A stretch of DNA of 64,000 nucleotides from Patiria miniata (Eukaryota > Echinodermata > Asteroidea > Valvatida > Asterinidae), in NCBI RefSeq assembly GCF_015706575.1, contig NW_024037071.1, forward strand, positions 11,955,774-12,019,773, read 5' to 3'. Made by a program: the position numbers and the translations under genes. The notes beneath the pieces were generated by a model. That model was not told the DNA's origin and did not search any database. It saw only the letters and a list, made by a program, of their open reading frames with translations. The stretch's first letter is position 1; each line of letters opens with the position of its first letter. Of the stretch, positions 11,471-23,071 are shown piece by piece.

Positions 11471-12514
11471 TCGGATTTTTTTCTCCCCTATTAACATCCA
11501 AAATGTGTTTTAGGGCCCTAAAAGGCACCCCCAAAACATTAGTGATAGTTAGTTCGGGGGGGGGGGGGGGGGGGGGGGGTGCACGGGGGGTCCCCCATAC
11601 ATACTCAACTACAGGTATGCTCTACAAACAGAATTATCCAGCACTTGTTGGCAGTTTCCCATTTTATCAGTGCTGTTGTTCACGGGTCATACATGTATAT
11701 GCCATACATCCTGGGATATAACAACTTTACCAATGGTTTGAACCTAAACCGGGGTTCCGAGTCCGCTCCAGGTCAATTTTCTAATTAAAAATCAACTACA
11801 AATATAATTCCAATTTCCATGTGAGATTGCTTGAACACTCACTTAAACGTTTCCAACTCTCGCATACTGGAATTTGTATCCTTGTGGAGTCATTTCTTTG
11901 TTCTCGTGTTCTAAAAAAAATTGAGTTTAAAAATGTAGTTTGAAAATGTAGTTTCAAAATACATGTACTTGTATTTTCTTTAAACACTTCGCCCACTGAC
12001 ATATTTACCTTTCCTTTATAACCAAGCATCTTTGTAATTCTGGACACAGGGAATATGTAAACGAAATTTCAGCTTCCTCCATCAGGTAAAAATATGAAAT
12101 AAATGTGTTGTACTACGGCAGCAGAAGTTCATAGCCTGGACGTCGTTTTAGATGCAACGATGAAGACGTCGTCCAACGCAGCCTGGGCCCGGCTATGGGG
12201 GTATATAAACAACCCATATTGAAGAGACAGGGTACCACGCATCAGCTTAAATATGGCCCATGAACATGAACACAAAATAGTCTGGGAAATATCGCCCAAA
12301 GAAAAGTCACAAAATTGGAGCATTTTTACTGTTTATTTCGTTAAAAAGATATTTATTAATGGTTCGTCTCGGTCCATTAACAGCGGTTACCCCCAAACCC
12401 GGTCATTATCACGCAGTGAAGGCTGGATCGTCACGCTGTTATTCCCTTAATATTGCGTCAGTAAAGCAGGGTATAAAAATAATCAGGTCTTAGAAAAAGA
12501 AAATTTGAGCTATA
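11471..12514. other. No gene recognised; long G tract
   Basis: A G tract of about 23 bases at 11557-11579, followed by a C-rich stretch, could form a quadruplex. Otherwise unique-looking sequence without a supported gene. Confidence 0.5.
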
Positions 12515-13604
12515 TGTGGAGGCCAGCTCGGGGGAGTGATGGGTGCGAATAAATTAATAGACACACCAACACGTGGGTTCGAGTCACTCCATGGATTTAT
12601 TTCTATTAAAAGCAAGCGGTGCGCAGGCCAGCGGCAAGGGAGACAGCACGATGGGGAATCAATTAAACAATTACAAACAATGACAGAAAAGGGAGAAAAA
12701 TAAAAGAAAACCAATAAGTAAAATGTAACATCAATCCTGAGGGAGACCCTATTGTACATAAATTATAAATATCTAAGACAGCATTTAATTTATGAGAAAG
12801 AGTTGTCGAGGTGTGAGAGCACAATACCCAACTTAACTGTAAATCTCTCCAAGAAACACATAAATTTCATTGTAAAAACCAGAATTTCTAAATTTACAGT
12901 GATGACAGGGAATTAATTCAGGCTGCCATTAAACAGTCATAAATTATGCTATACAGTAAAAGTAAGGACTGTGGATCAATTACCTACTGTAGCAAGGGAT
13001 TTCTCTCTAAAGACAATAATTATTTCAGAGATTAAATCCAATTCATCAAAATTCTGGGATTTGTGTCACTCAAAATCTGTGAATTTATCAACTTAATACA
13101 ATGACCTGACCTAGAAATGTTATGTCTATAAATCAGTGAAGGCACTTACACACATGTAATTTAAGTTAACACACTCAAAATAATCAATTGAACAACAAGT
13201 TGACAAGCTTTGACCAGAAATTATGATGAAAACACAGCGATTCAGGGCGACATGTCATGTACACTTTCTAAATATGAACGCAAGAGGGCCTCCATCAAAT
13301 TTCGTTAGCAACGGAAAACGGGGCGAAAATCCTAATTTACACTAAGTTTCATTAAAATACTCTACCCCTATACCTCATTATATTGTGCCAGAGTCCCTAA
13401 TACATTAAAATACTACTGTTTCATGAATGATGATTCGATAAAAAAGGAGAATATTTACCTATTAAAAGCAAGCGGTGCGCAGGCCAGCGGCAAGGGAGAC
13501 AGCACGATGGGGAATGGCGTGTCACCGCTTGGTGGCGCTGTCACTTACCGCGCTTGGTGAATTATTTGGGAACATGCGAATTTCGGTACCTGCACATCCT
13601 TACA
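12515..13604 (-). repeat. 3' LTR of the gypsy element
   Basis: 1090 bases, matching 20112-21201. Inside the LTR a 57-base segment (12603-12659) is repeated exactly at 13459-13515, about 0.86 kb apart; the same internal duplication is present in the other LTR. Confidence 0.95.
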
Positions 13605-14041
13605 ATCTTCCTAAACAACTGAGTCGTCGCCCCCGACGACAAGTGGAAATCTAGGGTGGAGTAAAGACTCGTAAAACATGTTAACACTTGAATACAAAAT
13701 ACTTGAATTAAACGTTACAATAAAACAGTGTAGACAGCAACACCAACAGTATAAAGAAGTCAAACTTGCTCTTTGAACAGGTCACATGCACAACTTGGCG
13801 GTAATCTGAATTAATACAATTTCTCAGTAAGAACTACATGTATACCCATTTTCTCTACTGGGATTTGAGGGTTCTTGGAAAAGACTTCGCCCTTCATATT
13901 AAGAAGCCTCTAAGTTACACAGAATGATCAATGAATTACATTCAACTGCTATGTGCCAGTTTCAACAGATTGGGTCAATTTGAATAAATTTTACTAATTC
14001 AAAAATTTACAGTTCTTGAGGTGTCTTTCCTCGTACAAAGT

Positions 14042-17000
14042 TTAGTGATCAGAGTCATCTGTGCTCTCATGTTCAGTTTCTGGAGCAACTAATTTTTTGA
14101 CACGGTTCAACAATCTAACAACACTGGAGAATTTGTACCTGTCTGGCGGCTTCCCCTTGGTAGTGCGCTTGGATCGTCTGACGAGGGTCTGAGGAGTGGC
14201 AACCTTCATGGGATGATCAGGTCCAACAGTAGGGCCCAGGTCAGCTGACTCGGTGGGTGACGCGGTCGCACTACTGCCTGGCTCTCGCAATTCAGGTTCT
14301 GAAGATAGAATGGTGTCACTGGGGTCTGCACGGGCCACAGGGTCGGTCATCTGCTGGGGGTTGTGCTCAGGTTCTGACGATAGAGTGGTGTCACTGGCGT
14401 CTCCACGGGCCACAGGGTCGGTCATCTTCTGGGGGTGGTGTTCAGGTTCTGACGATAAAGTGCTGTCACTGGGGTCTGCACGGGCCACAAGGTTGGTCAC
14501 CTGCTGGGGGTTGTGCTCAGGTTCTGAAGATAGAGTGGTGTCACTTGGGTCTGCACGGGCCACACGGTTGGTCACCTGCTGGGGGTTGTGCTCAGGTTCT
14601 GAAGATAGAGTGGTGTCACTTGGGTCTGCACGGGCCACACGGTTGGTCACCTGCTGGGGGTTGTGCTCAGGTTCTGAAGATAGAGTGGTGTCACTTGGGT
14701 CTGCACGGGCCACACGGTTGGTCACCTGCTGGGGGTTGGGGTCTACCGTTTGGCTCGGGATGTCTCGGTCAGCGTTCGGTGCAAGGGCCAGCAGCCCACC
14801 CCAGTTGCCATCAGCACTCTCCGAAGCAGAAGCACTTCCCGGCGTGGTCTCGCTAGCGCGGCTGGTCTCACCAGTCGTGCCGTCCACCACCGGTGTGGGA
14901 ACATCCCAGGGGCAGTGCCTGAGTTCGCACCGGTGGAGTACCTTGCGGTGACCCATCGAGTTTTGAACAATGTACACTGGTTGGCCCTGGTATGGACGAT
15001 CTACCACCATATAAGGCTCAGGCTCCCAAAAGTCTTTGATCTTTGCTCGCCCCCGGTGAGAGCGGTCCCTCACTAGAACATACTCGCCCGTGTTCAATGG
15101 CAGTTCGAACACATGCCGGTCGTGCAAGGCTTTCCTCGCGTCAGCTCCCTTGTCGATATTGGTGACTGCAAGCTTTCGGGCTGCCTCCAGTCGTTCCTGG
15201 TGTTTCTTGACATAGCAGTCTGCGGTCGTCCCACCGGTCTGAGGGTGGTCAACATTTAGAAGAAGATGCTGTGGCAGTCGGGCGGTTCTGCCGAACAGCA
15301 GGTAGAAGGGCTCGTATCCAGTGGTAGCATGCTTGGTGTTGTTGTATGCCATCACTAGGAATGGTAGGTGTTCAGTCCATCTAGACTTCTTGTGCGAGGG
15401 TAGCGTCATGAGTAGGTTATGAAGGGTTCTGTTGAATCTTTCACACAAACCATTCCCCTGGGGATGGTAGGGGGTGGTGTGTGAATGTCCAATTCCATAG
15501 ATCTTGCACAGCTCAGCAATCACTTGGGCCTCAAAGCATCGTCCATTGTCCGAATGCAATCGAAGCGGAGCTCCAAAGGGGGTGATCAGGTGTTTTACTA
15601 ACGCCTTAGCAACCGTTGACGCCTTCTGGTTTCTGGTAGGTACAGCCCATGTGAACTTTGTGAAAACATCGGTGAATATCAGGACATTTTCGTACCCATC
15701 TGACGAAGACTCAAGGAGGGTGAAATCCATCGCAACCACCTCCAGAGGAGCTGTCGCCCTCAAGGTCCCTAGGGGTGGACGGGTCTTTCTGGTAGGTGGT
15801 TTTGCCACTGCACACCTCTCACACTGTTTGCACCAAGTATGAACAACTTTCTCCATCCTCAGCCAAAAGAACAGGGGTTGAACCAATCGAAGCGTCCTCT
15901 TAGCCCCGAAGTGTCCCATATCATCGTGGAAGGACTTGAGGACTGTGTCAATCAAGCATGAAGGAGTAACCAATCGCTCACCCTGTCCATCCCCTGGCAG
16001 CATTATTCGACGAAACAGGACCCCATTCTTCAAGTAAAGTTGGCCCCAGTGCTTAAGGATCAAGGCCACGTCCCGAACGTCTCCATCCCTCTCCTGCTTG
16101 GAAGGTTTGGTGCTCCTCTCTACATAGGTGATCACTCGATGCAGAATGACATCCTCATCTTGTAGTCTCCTTAGTTCCTGAGGAGTGTACCCAGGAAGAC
16201 ATTGGCTACCCTCACGATGAACAACTCGAATCTGGTGGGCCAAAGTGGGTGGCATGTCAGTCCCTGCATCGGTAGGATTTGCAAAACTGGTTCGCAAGGC
16301 ACAGGAAGACACCTCACTGATCTGACACTCTGGCTCCTCCTCCTTCTTACTCTCAAGTCTGGGCTTCAACCTCGAGAGTGCATCAGGGGCTTGATTAGTT
16401 TTGCCTGGCCGGTATTCTAAATGAAAGTTGAAGGAAGCGAGTTGTTGTACCCAACGCAATTCTGTGCAGCTAAGGTTAGCCGAGTCGAGGAACTTGAGGG
16501 GGTTGTGATCAGTGTACACCACACACTTGTTGCCCATCAGATAATCCTTGAATACTTGACACACCGCCCACCGTACCGCCAACAACTCCAGCTTGAATGA
16601 TGAATAGTTCTTGTCGTTTCTCTCGGCAGGCCGGAGAGACCTTGATGCATAAGCGATAACTCGACGGGAACCATCTTCTTGCTGCTGGCACAGGATGGCA
16701 CCCAGTCCAAGTGAACTCGCATCTGTCTCCACGATAAATGGGTGATCGAAATCTGCAAATCCTAGAACTGGTGCTCGAAGTAGTGATGTCTTGAGGGCTT
16801 GGAATGCCTTCCGGGCTGCTTCATCAAAATCAACCTTTTTGGTGCCACTCCTGCCCTTGTCCTTGCTGTTCACTCCCCTGAGGTATACCAGGAGAGGCCC
16901 GGCAATGCTCGAGTAATTTCTGATGAATTTCCGGAAGTAACCGGTAAAACCCAGGAATGCCCGCAGCTCAGTTACTGTGGTTGGTTCTGGCCAGTCTTTG

Positions 17001-18682
17001 ACAGAGGAGACCTTCTCTGGGTCGGGCTTGACCCCTTCGCCTGCCACCACTAAGTGTCCCAGATACTTTACTTGTTTCTTGAAGAAGCTGCATTTCTGTG
17101 GCTTAATCTTGAGACCATACTGCTGTAGACGTGAGAACACAATCTCGAGGCGCTGCAGGTGTTGTTCAAATGTGGGGGCGAACACGATGATATCATCGAG
17201 ATATACAAGTACACTTTCTAGCGCTTGGTCACCCAGGCAACGCTGCATGAGCCTCTGAAACGTTGCGGGGCTATTACAGAGGCCAAAAGGCATCCTTGTG
17301 TACTCAAAGAGCCCGAAGGGAGTCACGAAGGCTGTCTTACTGATGTCCCTTTCCTCCATCGCCACTTGGTGATAGCCTGATGCTAAGTCCAACACGCTGA
17401 GGTACTTGGCCCCTCCTAACGTCTGCAGTGATTCGTCTATACGGGGAAGGGGGAATGAGTTCTTCGCAGTTACTGTGTTAAGTCGCCTGTAGTCAACGCA
17501 TAGACGGATGGAATTGTCTTTCTTGCGGACTACCACGATCGGTGAGGCCCAGGGACTGGAACTTTCTCGTATGATGCCTGCCTCCTGTAGTTGCTGGATG
17601 TGGGCCCTGACTTCACGGTACTGAGAGGGTGGTAGTGAGCGATATCTCTGTTTGATTGGCGGTGCGTCTCCTGTGTTGATTTGGTGTTTTACTGCATCAG
17701 TATAGCCCAAGTCCCTATCTCCCCTTGAAAATATGCCATCATATCGGTCGAGTAGTGCATCAAACTGTGCTTGTTCTTCCACTGTCAGAGGTGCCCGGAT
17801 ATCAACTAACTTGGACAGACTAGGTTTCTGTTCAGTAGCAGGAACAGACTTGACACCACAACCAGTTCCAACATCAGCTGAATGTGGAAGATCTCTCTCG
17901 ACAGTAACGTCATCTTCCTCAGTCACCAATTCACCATGAAACAAGGTACCAATACAGCTACGACTTGGAAGGAGCACATCTTGGTTCCCTTCATTCATAA
18001 GCACCACAGTTAGCTTACCAGATGACACCCTGACTAGACTTCTCACACTTTTCACACAGCTGGGAAGGTTGGAGCATTCATGGGAGTCTAAAATGGCACA
18101 GTAGTCTGCATCACCAGGTGCTCGCCGAGCAGTGGCATGTGTGACGACAGCTTGTTGGGCAGGAATGGATATGGGGGGTCCCCGCTCGAGATATGCACGG
18201 CCTATGGCGCCCTCTATCGCTTGGAATTGTTGCCGTTTCTCGACTGCTTGAAGCGTTTTCTCCCACACTGGTCTATTCTCCTTTATATGCAGTTTCCGAA
18301 GATATCCCTGTCCGTGATGAGCCACAAGTTTAGTCCAGCATTCAGACAGGATGTTCATACCAACTATCCCTGGAATGGCACCTGACAGTTGATCTTTGCT
18401 TGCCTGTCTGATGACCAATACAAGCCGGGAGGGTATGGTGATGCCCAAAACAGTTACGCTCGCCTCAAAGCAGCCAACGTAAGGGATGCAGGCCCCATTT
18501 GCTGAAAGTAACTTGAACTGTTCAGGTATGCTGGAAAGTTGCACCCCATCTCTCGCAAGAAATTTGTCAAAGTAGCTCTCGGTAATTGTTGTCACCATGG
18601 ACCCCGTGTCTAACAAACACGGAATTGTTCGTCCTCCAAAGGTCACATCAACAGCAAAACAATCTGATGCTGCTCGTGTCAC
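14042..18682 (-). CDS. pol: Gypsy Pol polyprotein (protease, RT, RNase H, integrase)
   Basis: 1546 residues. Aspartic protease with LLDTGS near residue 25; reverse transcriptase with the YLDDIIVFA catalytic motif near residue 493; RNase H with ETDASSLGLGA near 650; integrase with an HHCC zinc site (about 915-955) and a D,D,E core near 985, 1045 and 1079 (GNGLCERFNRTL). The C-terminal tail carries six 25-residue repeats (about 1314-1464). The first Met lies 75 bases past the gag stop, the layout seen where Pol is made by frameshift or read-through. This is the replication enzyme set of a Ty3/gypsy element; no chromodomain motif was recognised. Confidence 0.95.
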   Translation of the reverse strand: MTRAASDCFAVDVTFGGRTIPCLLDTGSMVTTITESYFDKFLARDGVQLSSIPEQFKLLSANGACIPYVGCFEASVTVLGITIPSRLVLVIRQASKDQLSGAIPGIVGMNILSECWTKLVAHHGQGYLRKLHIKENRPVWEKTLQAVEKRQQFQAIEGAIGRAYLERGPPISIPAQQAVVTHATARRAPGDADYCAILDSHECSNLPSCVKSVRSLVRVSSGKLTVVLMNEGNQDVLLPSRSCIGTLFHGELVTEEDDVTVERDLPHSADVGTGCGVKSVPATEQKPSLSKLVDIRAPLTVEEQAQFDALLDRYDGIFSRGDRDLGYTDAVKHQINTGDAPPIKQRYRSLPPSQYREVRAHIQQLQEAGIIRESSSPWASPIVVVRKKDNSIRLCVDYRRLNTVTAKNSFPLPRIDESLQTLGGAKYLSVLDLASGYHQVAMEERDISKTAFVTPFGLFEYTRMPFGLCNSPATFQRLMQRCLGDQALESVLVYLDDIIVFAPTFEQHLQRLEIVFSRLQQYGLKIKPQKCSFFKKQVKYLGHLVVAGEGVKPDPEKVSSVKDWPEPTTVTELRAFLGFTGYFRKFIRNYSSIAGPLLVYLRGVNSKDKGRSGTKKVDFDEAARKAFQALKTSLLRAPVLGFADFDHPFIVETDASSLGLGAILCQQQEDGSRRVIAYASRSLRPAERNDKNYSSFKLELLAVRWAVCQVFKDYLMGNKCVVYTDHNPLKFLDSANLSCTELRWVQQLASFNFHLEYRPGKTNQAPDALSRLKPRLESKKEEEPECQISEVSSCALRTSFANPTDAGTDMPPTLAHQIRVVHREGSQCLPGYTPQELRRLQDEDVILHRVITYVERSTKPSKQERDGDVRDVALILKHWGQLYLKNGVLFRRIMLPGDGQGERLVTPSCLIDTVLKSFHDDMGHFGAKRTLRLVQPLFFWLRMEKVVHTWCKQCERCAVAKPPTRKTRPPLGTLRATAPLEVVAMDFTLLESSSDGYENVLIFTDVFTKFTWAVPTRNQKASTVAKALVKHLITPFGAPLRLHSDNGRCFEAQVIAELCKIYGIGHSHTTPYHPQGNGLCERFNRTLHNLLMTLPSHKKSRWTEHLPFLVMAYNNTKHATTGYEPFYLLFGRTARLPQHLLLNVDHPQTGGTTADCYVKKHQERLEAARKLAVTNIDKGADARKALHDRHVFELPLNTGEYVLVRDRSHRGRAKIKDFWEPEPYMVVDRPYQGQPVYIVQNSMGHRKVLHRCELRHCPWDVPTPVVDGTTGETSRASETTPGSASASESADGNWGGLLALAPNADRDIPSQTVDPNPQQVTNRVARADPSDTTLSSEPEHNPQQVTNRVARADPSDTTLSSEPEHNPQQVTNRVARADPSDTTLSSEPEHNPQQVTNLVARADPSDSTLSSEPEHHPQKMTDPVARGDASDTTLSSEPEHNPQQMTDPVARADPSDTILSSEPELREPGSSATASPTESADLGPTVGPDHPMKVATPQTLVRRSKRTTKGKPPDRYKFSSVVRLLNRVKKLVAPETEHESTDDSDH
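14290..14740 (-). repeat. Six 75-bp in-frame tandem repeats in the pol C-terminal tail
   Basis: Period 75 bases, six units, encoding variants of NPQQVTNRVARADPSDTTLS followed by SEPEH. The three units nearest the integrase are almost identical; the outer ones are more diverged, which suggests recent expansion at one end. The composition (Pro, Ser, Thr, acidic) suggests a disordered linker. Confidence 0.9.
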
Positions 18683-18756
18683 AAAGTCATTAATGTCACA
18701 ATCAGTTGAGCCATCTTTCTCCCCCCTTGCCGTTTGGCTCCTAACAACAGAGGGAG

Positions 18757-20001
18757 TTAGTTTCCCTTCTTGGGTGCACTTCCAGTCTGGTCGCTCGATG
18801 GTCGGTACTGATGACGAGGGGCAGGGCAGTTACGGGCAAAGTGCCCAGGTTGATCACAGTTATAGCATCTGGGGGCTGATGCTGGTACGCCATTTTGCCA
18901 GTAGGGCTCCGGACGGGCAGGTGTATGCACTGGCGGTCCCCATCGGCGAACATACTCGGGGTGAGATGGTTGAATTGGGGGACGCGGAGAAGTGACCACT
19001 GGCTGTGGGGTCACAAGACTTGTGAGGGCCTTTACAGACTCAATCACCTGCTCCATTTGCTTCTCAAGCTTAGACTGCATACTAGTGGGGCAGGTATTAC
19101 CCTCAGCTTCAATCGCCGCAGAGAAACCTCTTGTGGTGTTGTTGGGGCGAGCTCGCTCCCTCTCCTCCCTCTTTATAGCCCAGTCCTTTACTTCGTTGTA
19201 GGAGATCGATGGATTTCTGTCTACCAAATCACGACATGAATGTCGGAGGCCCTCGTACTCTATCCCGTCGACGAACTGCTCTCTGAGGATGACATCGGGT
19301 TGCTTGTAAAGGCCCGGGTCTTTCTTCTGTAGCCGATGGAATAGCCGTTGGAGATCTACCCCATACTGTCTTATGGGTTCACTCGGGTGCTGGCGCTTTT
19401 CCAAGAATTGGCGCTGGAGCTCACTGCTCGTCAAAACCTCTCCGTACGATGAGAGAAGGTACGTTAGAGCCTCCCCTGCCTCCTTGCCGGCTGCCAGTAG
19501 TGACCTAACTTCCATCTTTGGGTTGCCTCGCAGCGAGTCTAAAAGGAACTGGCCTTTCTGGTCTTTGGGAATATGGTATCTGTCGAAGGCGTGATTGATG
19601 GCTGTTACGAATTCATCGACCTGAATGGATTTCCCGCTGCTATCTTCTTTTCCTTCGAAGATGGGTATCTTTCGCTCGGGGGCCATCACAACCTGGGGTG
19701 GTTTTGCAGCCAATGCTCGCATGATGTCATCTGGCACCGGTTTGTTCTCAGGTAGATCCTTTGTCGGTTCCCGAACCATTACTACAAAGTTCTGGTCTGG
19801 TTCCCACCCTCCCTCGGGTGGAAGCACTGCATCGTCGATTATGGGTAGTACCACCTCATCTCCCTCCTCATCTCGGTGCAGTAGCCCAGTAGCGTTCTCA
19901 AAGCATCCCCTCAAGGTTTGCAGGGTGAGCTTTCCCTTCACCAGGGCCAGTTTTCGTGCTTTCTCCTCAGATGGTAATCGGATTCTGATGCTTGCAGCCA
20001 T
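18757..20001 (-). CDS. gag: Gypsy Gag protein with CCHC zinc knuckle
   Basis: 414 residues. The central part has the helical composition expected of a retrotransposon Gag capsid-like region (FLEKRQHPSEPIRQYGVDLQ around residues 200-220). A single CCHC knuckle, CYNCDQPGHFARNC, lies near residues 378-392 and would bind the RNA genome. The N terminus is basic and starts at MAASIRIRLPSEEKARKL. It lies directly before pol on the same strand and about 110 bases inside the 5' LTR. Confidence 0.92.
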   Translation of the reverse strand: MAASIRIRLPSEEKARKLALVKGKLTLQTLRGCFENATGLLHRDEEGDEVVLPIIDDAVLPPEGGWEPDQNFVVMVREPTKDLPENKPVPDDIMRALAAKPPQVVMAPERKIPIFEGKEDSSGKSIQVDEFVTAINHAFDRYHIPKDQKGQFLLDSLRGNPKMEVRSLLAAGKEAGEALTYLLSSYGEVLTSSELQRQFLEKRQHPSEPIRQYGVDLQRLFHRLQKKDPGLYKQPDVILREQFVDGIEYEGLRHSCRDLVDRNPSISYNEVKDWAIKREERERARPNNTTRGFSAAIEAEGNTCPTSMQSKLEKQMEQVIESVKALTSLVTPQPVVTSPRPPIQPSHPEYVRRWGPPVHTPARPEPYWQNGVPASAPRCYNCDQPGHFARNCPAPRHQYRPSSDQTGSAPKKGN

Positions 20002-20111
20002 CTTGGCGTTAAGTCTGCAACCTGCAGTACACTCAACAATAATTGGTCCCCTTCAATCCCCAGCCGCTAATGCACCGCTCGCTTATTAAAAAAAATCCCA
20101 CTTCTGACACT

Positions 20112-21201
20112 TGTGGAGGCCAGCTCGGGGGAGTGATGGGTGCGAATAAATTAATAGACACACCAACACGTGGGTTCGAGTCACTCCATGGATTTATTTC
20201 TATTAAAAGCAAGCGGTGCGCAGGCCAGCGGCAAGGGAGACAGCACGATGGGGAATCAATTAAACAATTACAAACAATGACAGAAAAGGGAGAAAAATAA
20301 AAGAAAACCAATAAGTAAAATGTAACATCAATCCTGAGGGAGACCCTATTGTACATAAATTATAAATATCTAAGACAGCATTTAATTTATGAGAAAGAGT
20401 TGTCGAGGTGTGAGAGCACAATACCCAACTTAACTGTAAATCTCTCCAAGAAACACATAAATTTCATTGTAAAAACCAGAATTTCTAAATTTACAGTGAT
20501 GACAGGGAATTAATTCAGGCTGCCATTAAACAGTCATAAATTATGCTATACAGTAAAAGTAAGGACTGTGGATCAATTACCTACTGTAGCAAGGGATTTC
20601 TCTCTAAAGACAATAATTATTTCAGAGATTAAATCCAATTCATCAAAATTCTGGGATTTGTGTCACTCAAAATCTGTGAATTTATCAACTTAATACAATG
20701 ACCTGACCTAGAAATGTTATGTCTATAAATCAGTGAAGGCACTTACACACATGTAATTTAAGTTAACACACTCAAAATAATCAATTGAACAACAAGTTGA
20801 CAAGCTTTGACCAGAAATTATGATGAAAACACAGCGATTCAGGGCGACATGTCATGTACACTTTCTAAATATGAACGCAAGAGGGCCTCCATCAAATTTC
20901 GTTAGCAACGGAAAACGGGGCGAAAATCCTAATTTACACTAAGTTTCATTAAAATACTCTACCCCTATACCTCATTATATTGTGCCAGAGTCCCTAATAC
21001 ATTAAAATACTACTGTTTCATGAATGATGATTCGATAAAAAAGGAGAATATTTACCTATTAAAAGCAAGCGGTGCGCAGGCCAGCGGCAAGGGAGACAGC
21101 ACGATGGGGAATGGCGTGTCACCGCTTGGTGGCGCTGTCACTTACCGCGCTTGGTGAATTATTTGGGAACATGCGAATTTCGGTACCTGCACATCCTTAC
21201 A
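20112..21201 (-). repeat. 5' LTR of the gypsy element
   Basis: 1090 bases, same length and apparently the same sequence as 12515-13604. Read on the minus strand, the sequence just inside it contains TGTCAGAAGTGGGAT, a candidate primer-binding site; I did not match it to a specific tRNA. Confidence 0.93.
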
Positions 21202-23071
21202 TATAGCAACAAATTGCACACATACAGGTATGAAGATATAGGCTTTTGAAAGCGACCTTTAATACGATGTGACATCGCAATGTGACGCGTCATCATGACG
21301 TCCAGGTACATACTACGTTGCAACCAATGTGGATATTAAGTTCTGTCGATAGACATTTGAACAAGCACCTTTAATGTGACGTCACTTGACACATGATGAC
21401 GTCATCATGTGTCAAGTGACGTCATCATTTTACAATTTTTATCTAAAAACATCACAGTGTACTACATACCAAGTAAGTAACAAGCAAACCTGACCAATAG
21501 TTCTGTCGATATAGGCTTCAGAAATATATACATTTAATGTGACGTCACATGACGTCATGATGTCATAAATGTTCATATAAAACACATCCCAATCTAGGTA
21601 CATGCCAAGTTACAACCACATTAGACATAAAGATATAGGCTTCAGAAAAATCACCATTAAATGTGATGTCACATGACCACGATGACGTTAATCTTCGGCA
21701 CACATCTGCAGGCGCTGGTCCATGCGTGTGCCAAGTATAAACACAATCGAATTGATGTAAAAACCCAAAGTGCCAGGAACAAAAAAAGTGAAGTGTGCAA
21801 ATGCTATGGACAAAAGTCTAAAAAACAAACAAAAAAGTAAGGAAACACAACTAAAATAGAGGTCTATGTCCGTTTGAAACACAACATAAGGCTTTTCCGC
21901 ATTATGATTTTTGTATGACTTGATGCTTTTGAGTTTATATAAATGTACATGTAAATTACGTGAACCTTTTTTAAAAATGAACAATTTAATGTAAGTCCAA
22001 GGTGCATTTTATGTCAAAGTTTGCTAAATTTTGCTAAATTAGTATTGAAGTTTCAATATGTGACGTTCCCTGTTACCTCAACGAATTCGCTTCGTCAATC
22101 AACTGAAATGAATGCAATGCAAAATGTTTAGCCTTGAAATGAGTCTAATCATCTGAGCACTTACTTATCTGAGTAAATATGATTGTGTGAAGTTCAAAAA
22201 CATTTGCAGTTATTATTTTTGAAAGAAAAACACTTTGTGCAACAGCTAGACAAATTTTCGTAGAACTTTATATAAGCCTAAATTCAAATATGACCCAACC
22301 CAATTGTACGCATGGGAATTGGCTGTATGCTCTCAACTGAGCGGCTGACTGGGCCAATTCCCCTGCATTGATAACTGCAGTTAGAATTCAACTTCATCAG
22401 CCTTGAACACAAACTTTAGCCACCATACCCGAGGCCCGACCCAATTGTGTGCGACATGTATGTAATAACGCAGGCAGATCATGTATGTATTTGACATACC
22501 GGCAAACTTGGCACTTCGCGTGAATTTTAAACTGCAAAATTATAATTGAACTTCATTAGCCTTGTAAAAACACTAGCAGTCACATCACTTTTACCCACAC
22601 AACATGCTAGTACGGTATATGTTCGAAACTTACATATGGCCTGTCTACGGGGCTTAGAAAATCCAGGGAGAAACACTGCATCACTTTCAGAAATGACCCG
22701 CGCAATTGTACACACAACCATTTGAAACTTACATGTAAGGCCGAATATATACGGGGCACAGGGAAACGCGGAGAAACACTGCTGCATAGTCTATATGGCT
22801 TGGAAACTATACAAACTGAAATAAAAATCTGATTATAATGTCACATGAATGCAACTTCGTTTTTTTTTATATGTTAATGTTGTCTGTACAAGTTTGGAGT
22901 CGATCAGATCATAACCAGTGTCAAATTTTGTAATAAGAAAAAAATCTTTAAAAATCCAAAATTCATAAAAAAATCAGCCGATTATTTCATTATGACGTCA
23001 TTTCAGATTTTGCATACTAGTATCATTATCTACCTATCCACCAAGTTTCATGACGATCGGACCTCCCTTTA
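21202..23071. repeat. Dispersed repeats rich in TGACGTCA palindromes
   Basis: Degenerate units with GACGTCATCATGACGTCA-like cores and a recurring ACACATCCCAGTCTAGGTAC / ACATACCAAGTTTCAACCCA / GATATTGGCCTTCAAAATAT order. The stretch at about 21890-22140 recurs in reverse complement at 63300-63540. A perfect 48-base palindrome sits at 21377-21424. No gene recognised. Confidence 0.7.
21377..21424. repeat. Perfect 48-bp palindrome built from TGACGTCA
   Basis: Starts TGACGTCACTTGACACATGA and is fully self-complementary about the midpoint 21400/21401, where another GACGTC sits. Three TGACGTCA-type sites (CREB/ATF consensus) fall in 48 bases. Confidence 0.85.

Larger units (their letters stand above)
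12515..21201 (-). mobile_element. Ty3/gypsy LTR retrotransposon, looks whole
   Basis: An 8.7-kb element on the minus strand with two LTRs of identical length (1090 bases), flanked by TATA on both sides (12511-12514 and 21202-21205). Long open gag (18757-20001) and pol (14042-18682) frames lie between them in the expected order. The LTRs begin and end with TG...CA and showed no difference in the stretches I compared, so insertion was recent. No envelope frame is present. It looks whole; I noticed no break. Confidence 0.95.

Noticed and set aside
12532-12591. tRNA-like feature in the LTR (GGAGTGA paired with TCACTCC, GGGTTCGAGTC box)
   Set aside because: The T-arm does not pair properly and there is no anticodon arm; likely chance, or at most a B-box-like word.
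14253-14951. 232- and 199-residue plus-strand frames with repeats
   Set aside because: They are antisense readings of the 75-bp repeats in the gypsy pol tail; the period is a multiple of three, so all frames stay open.
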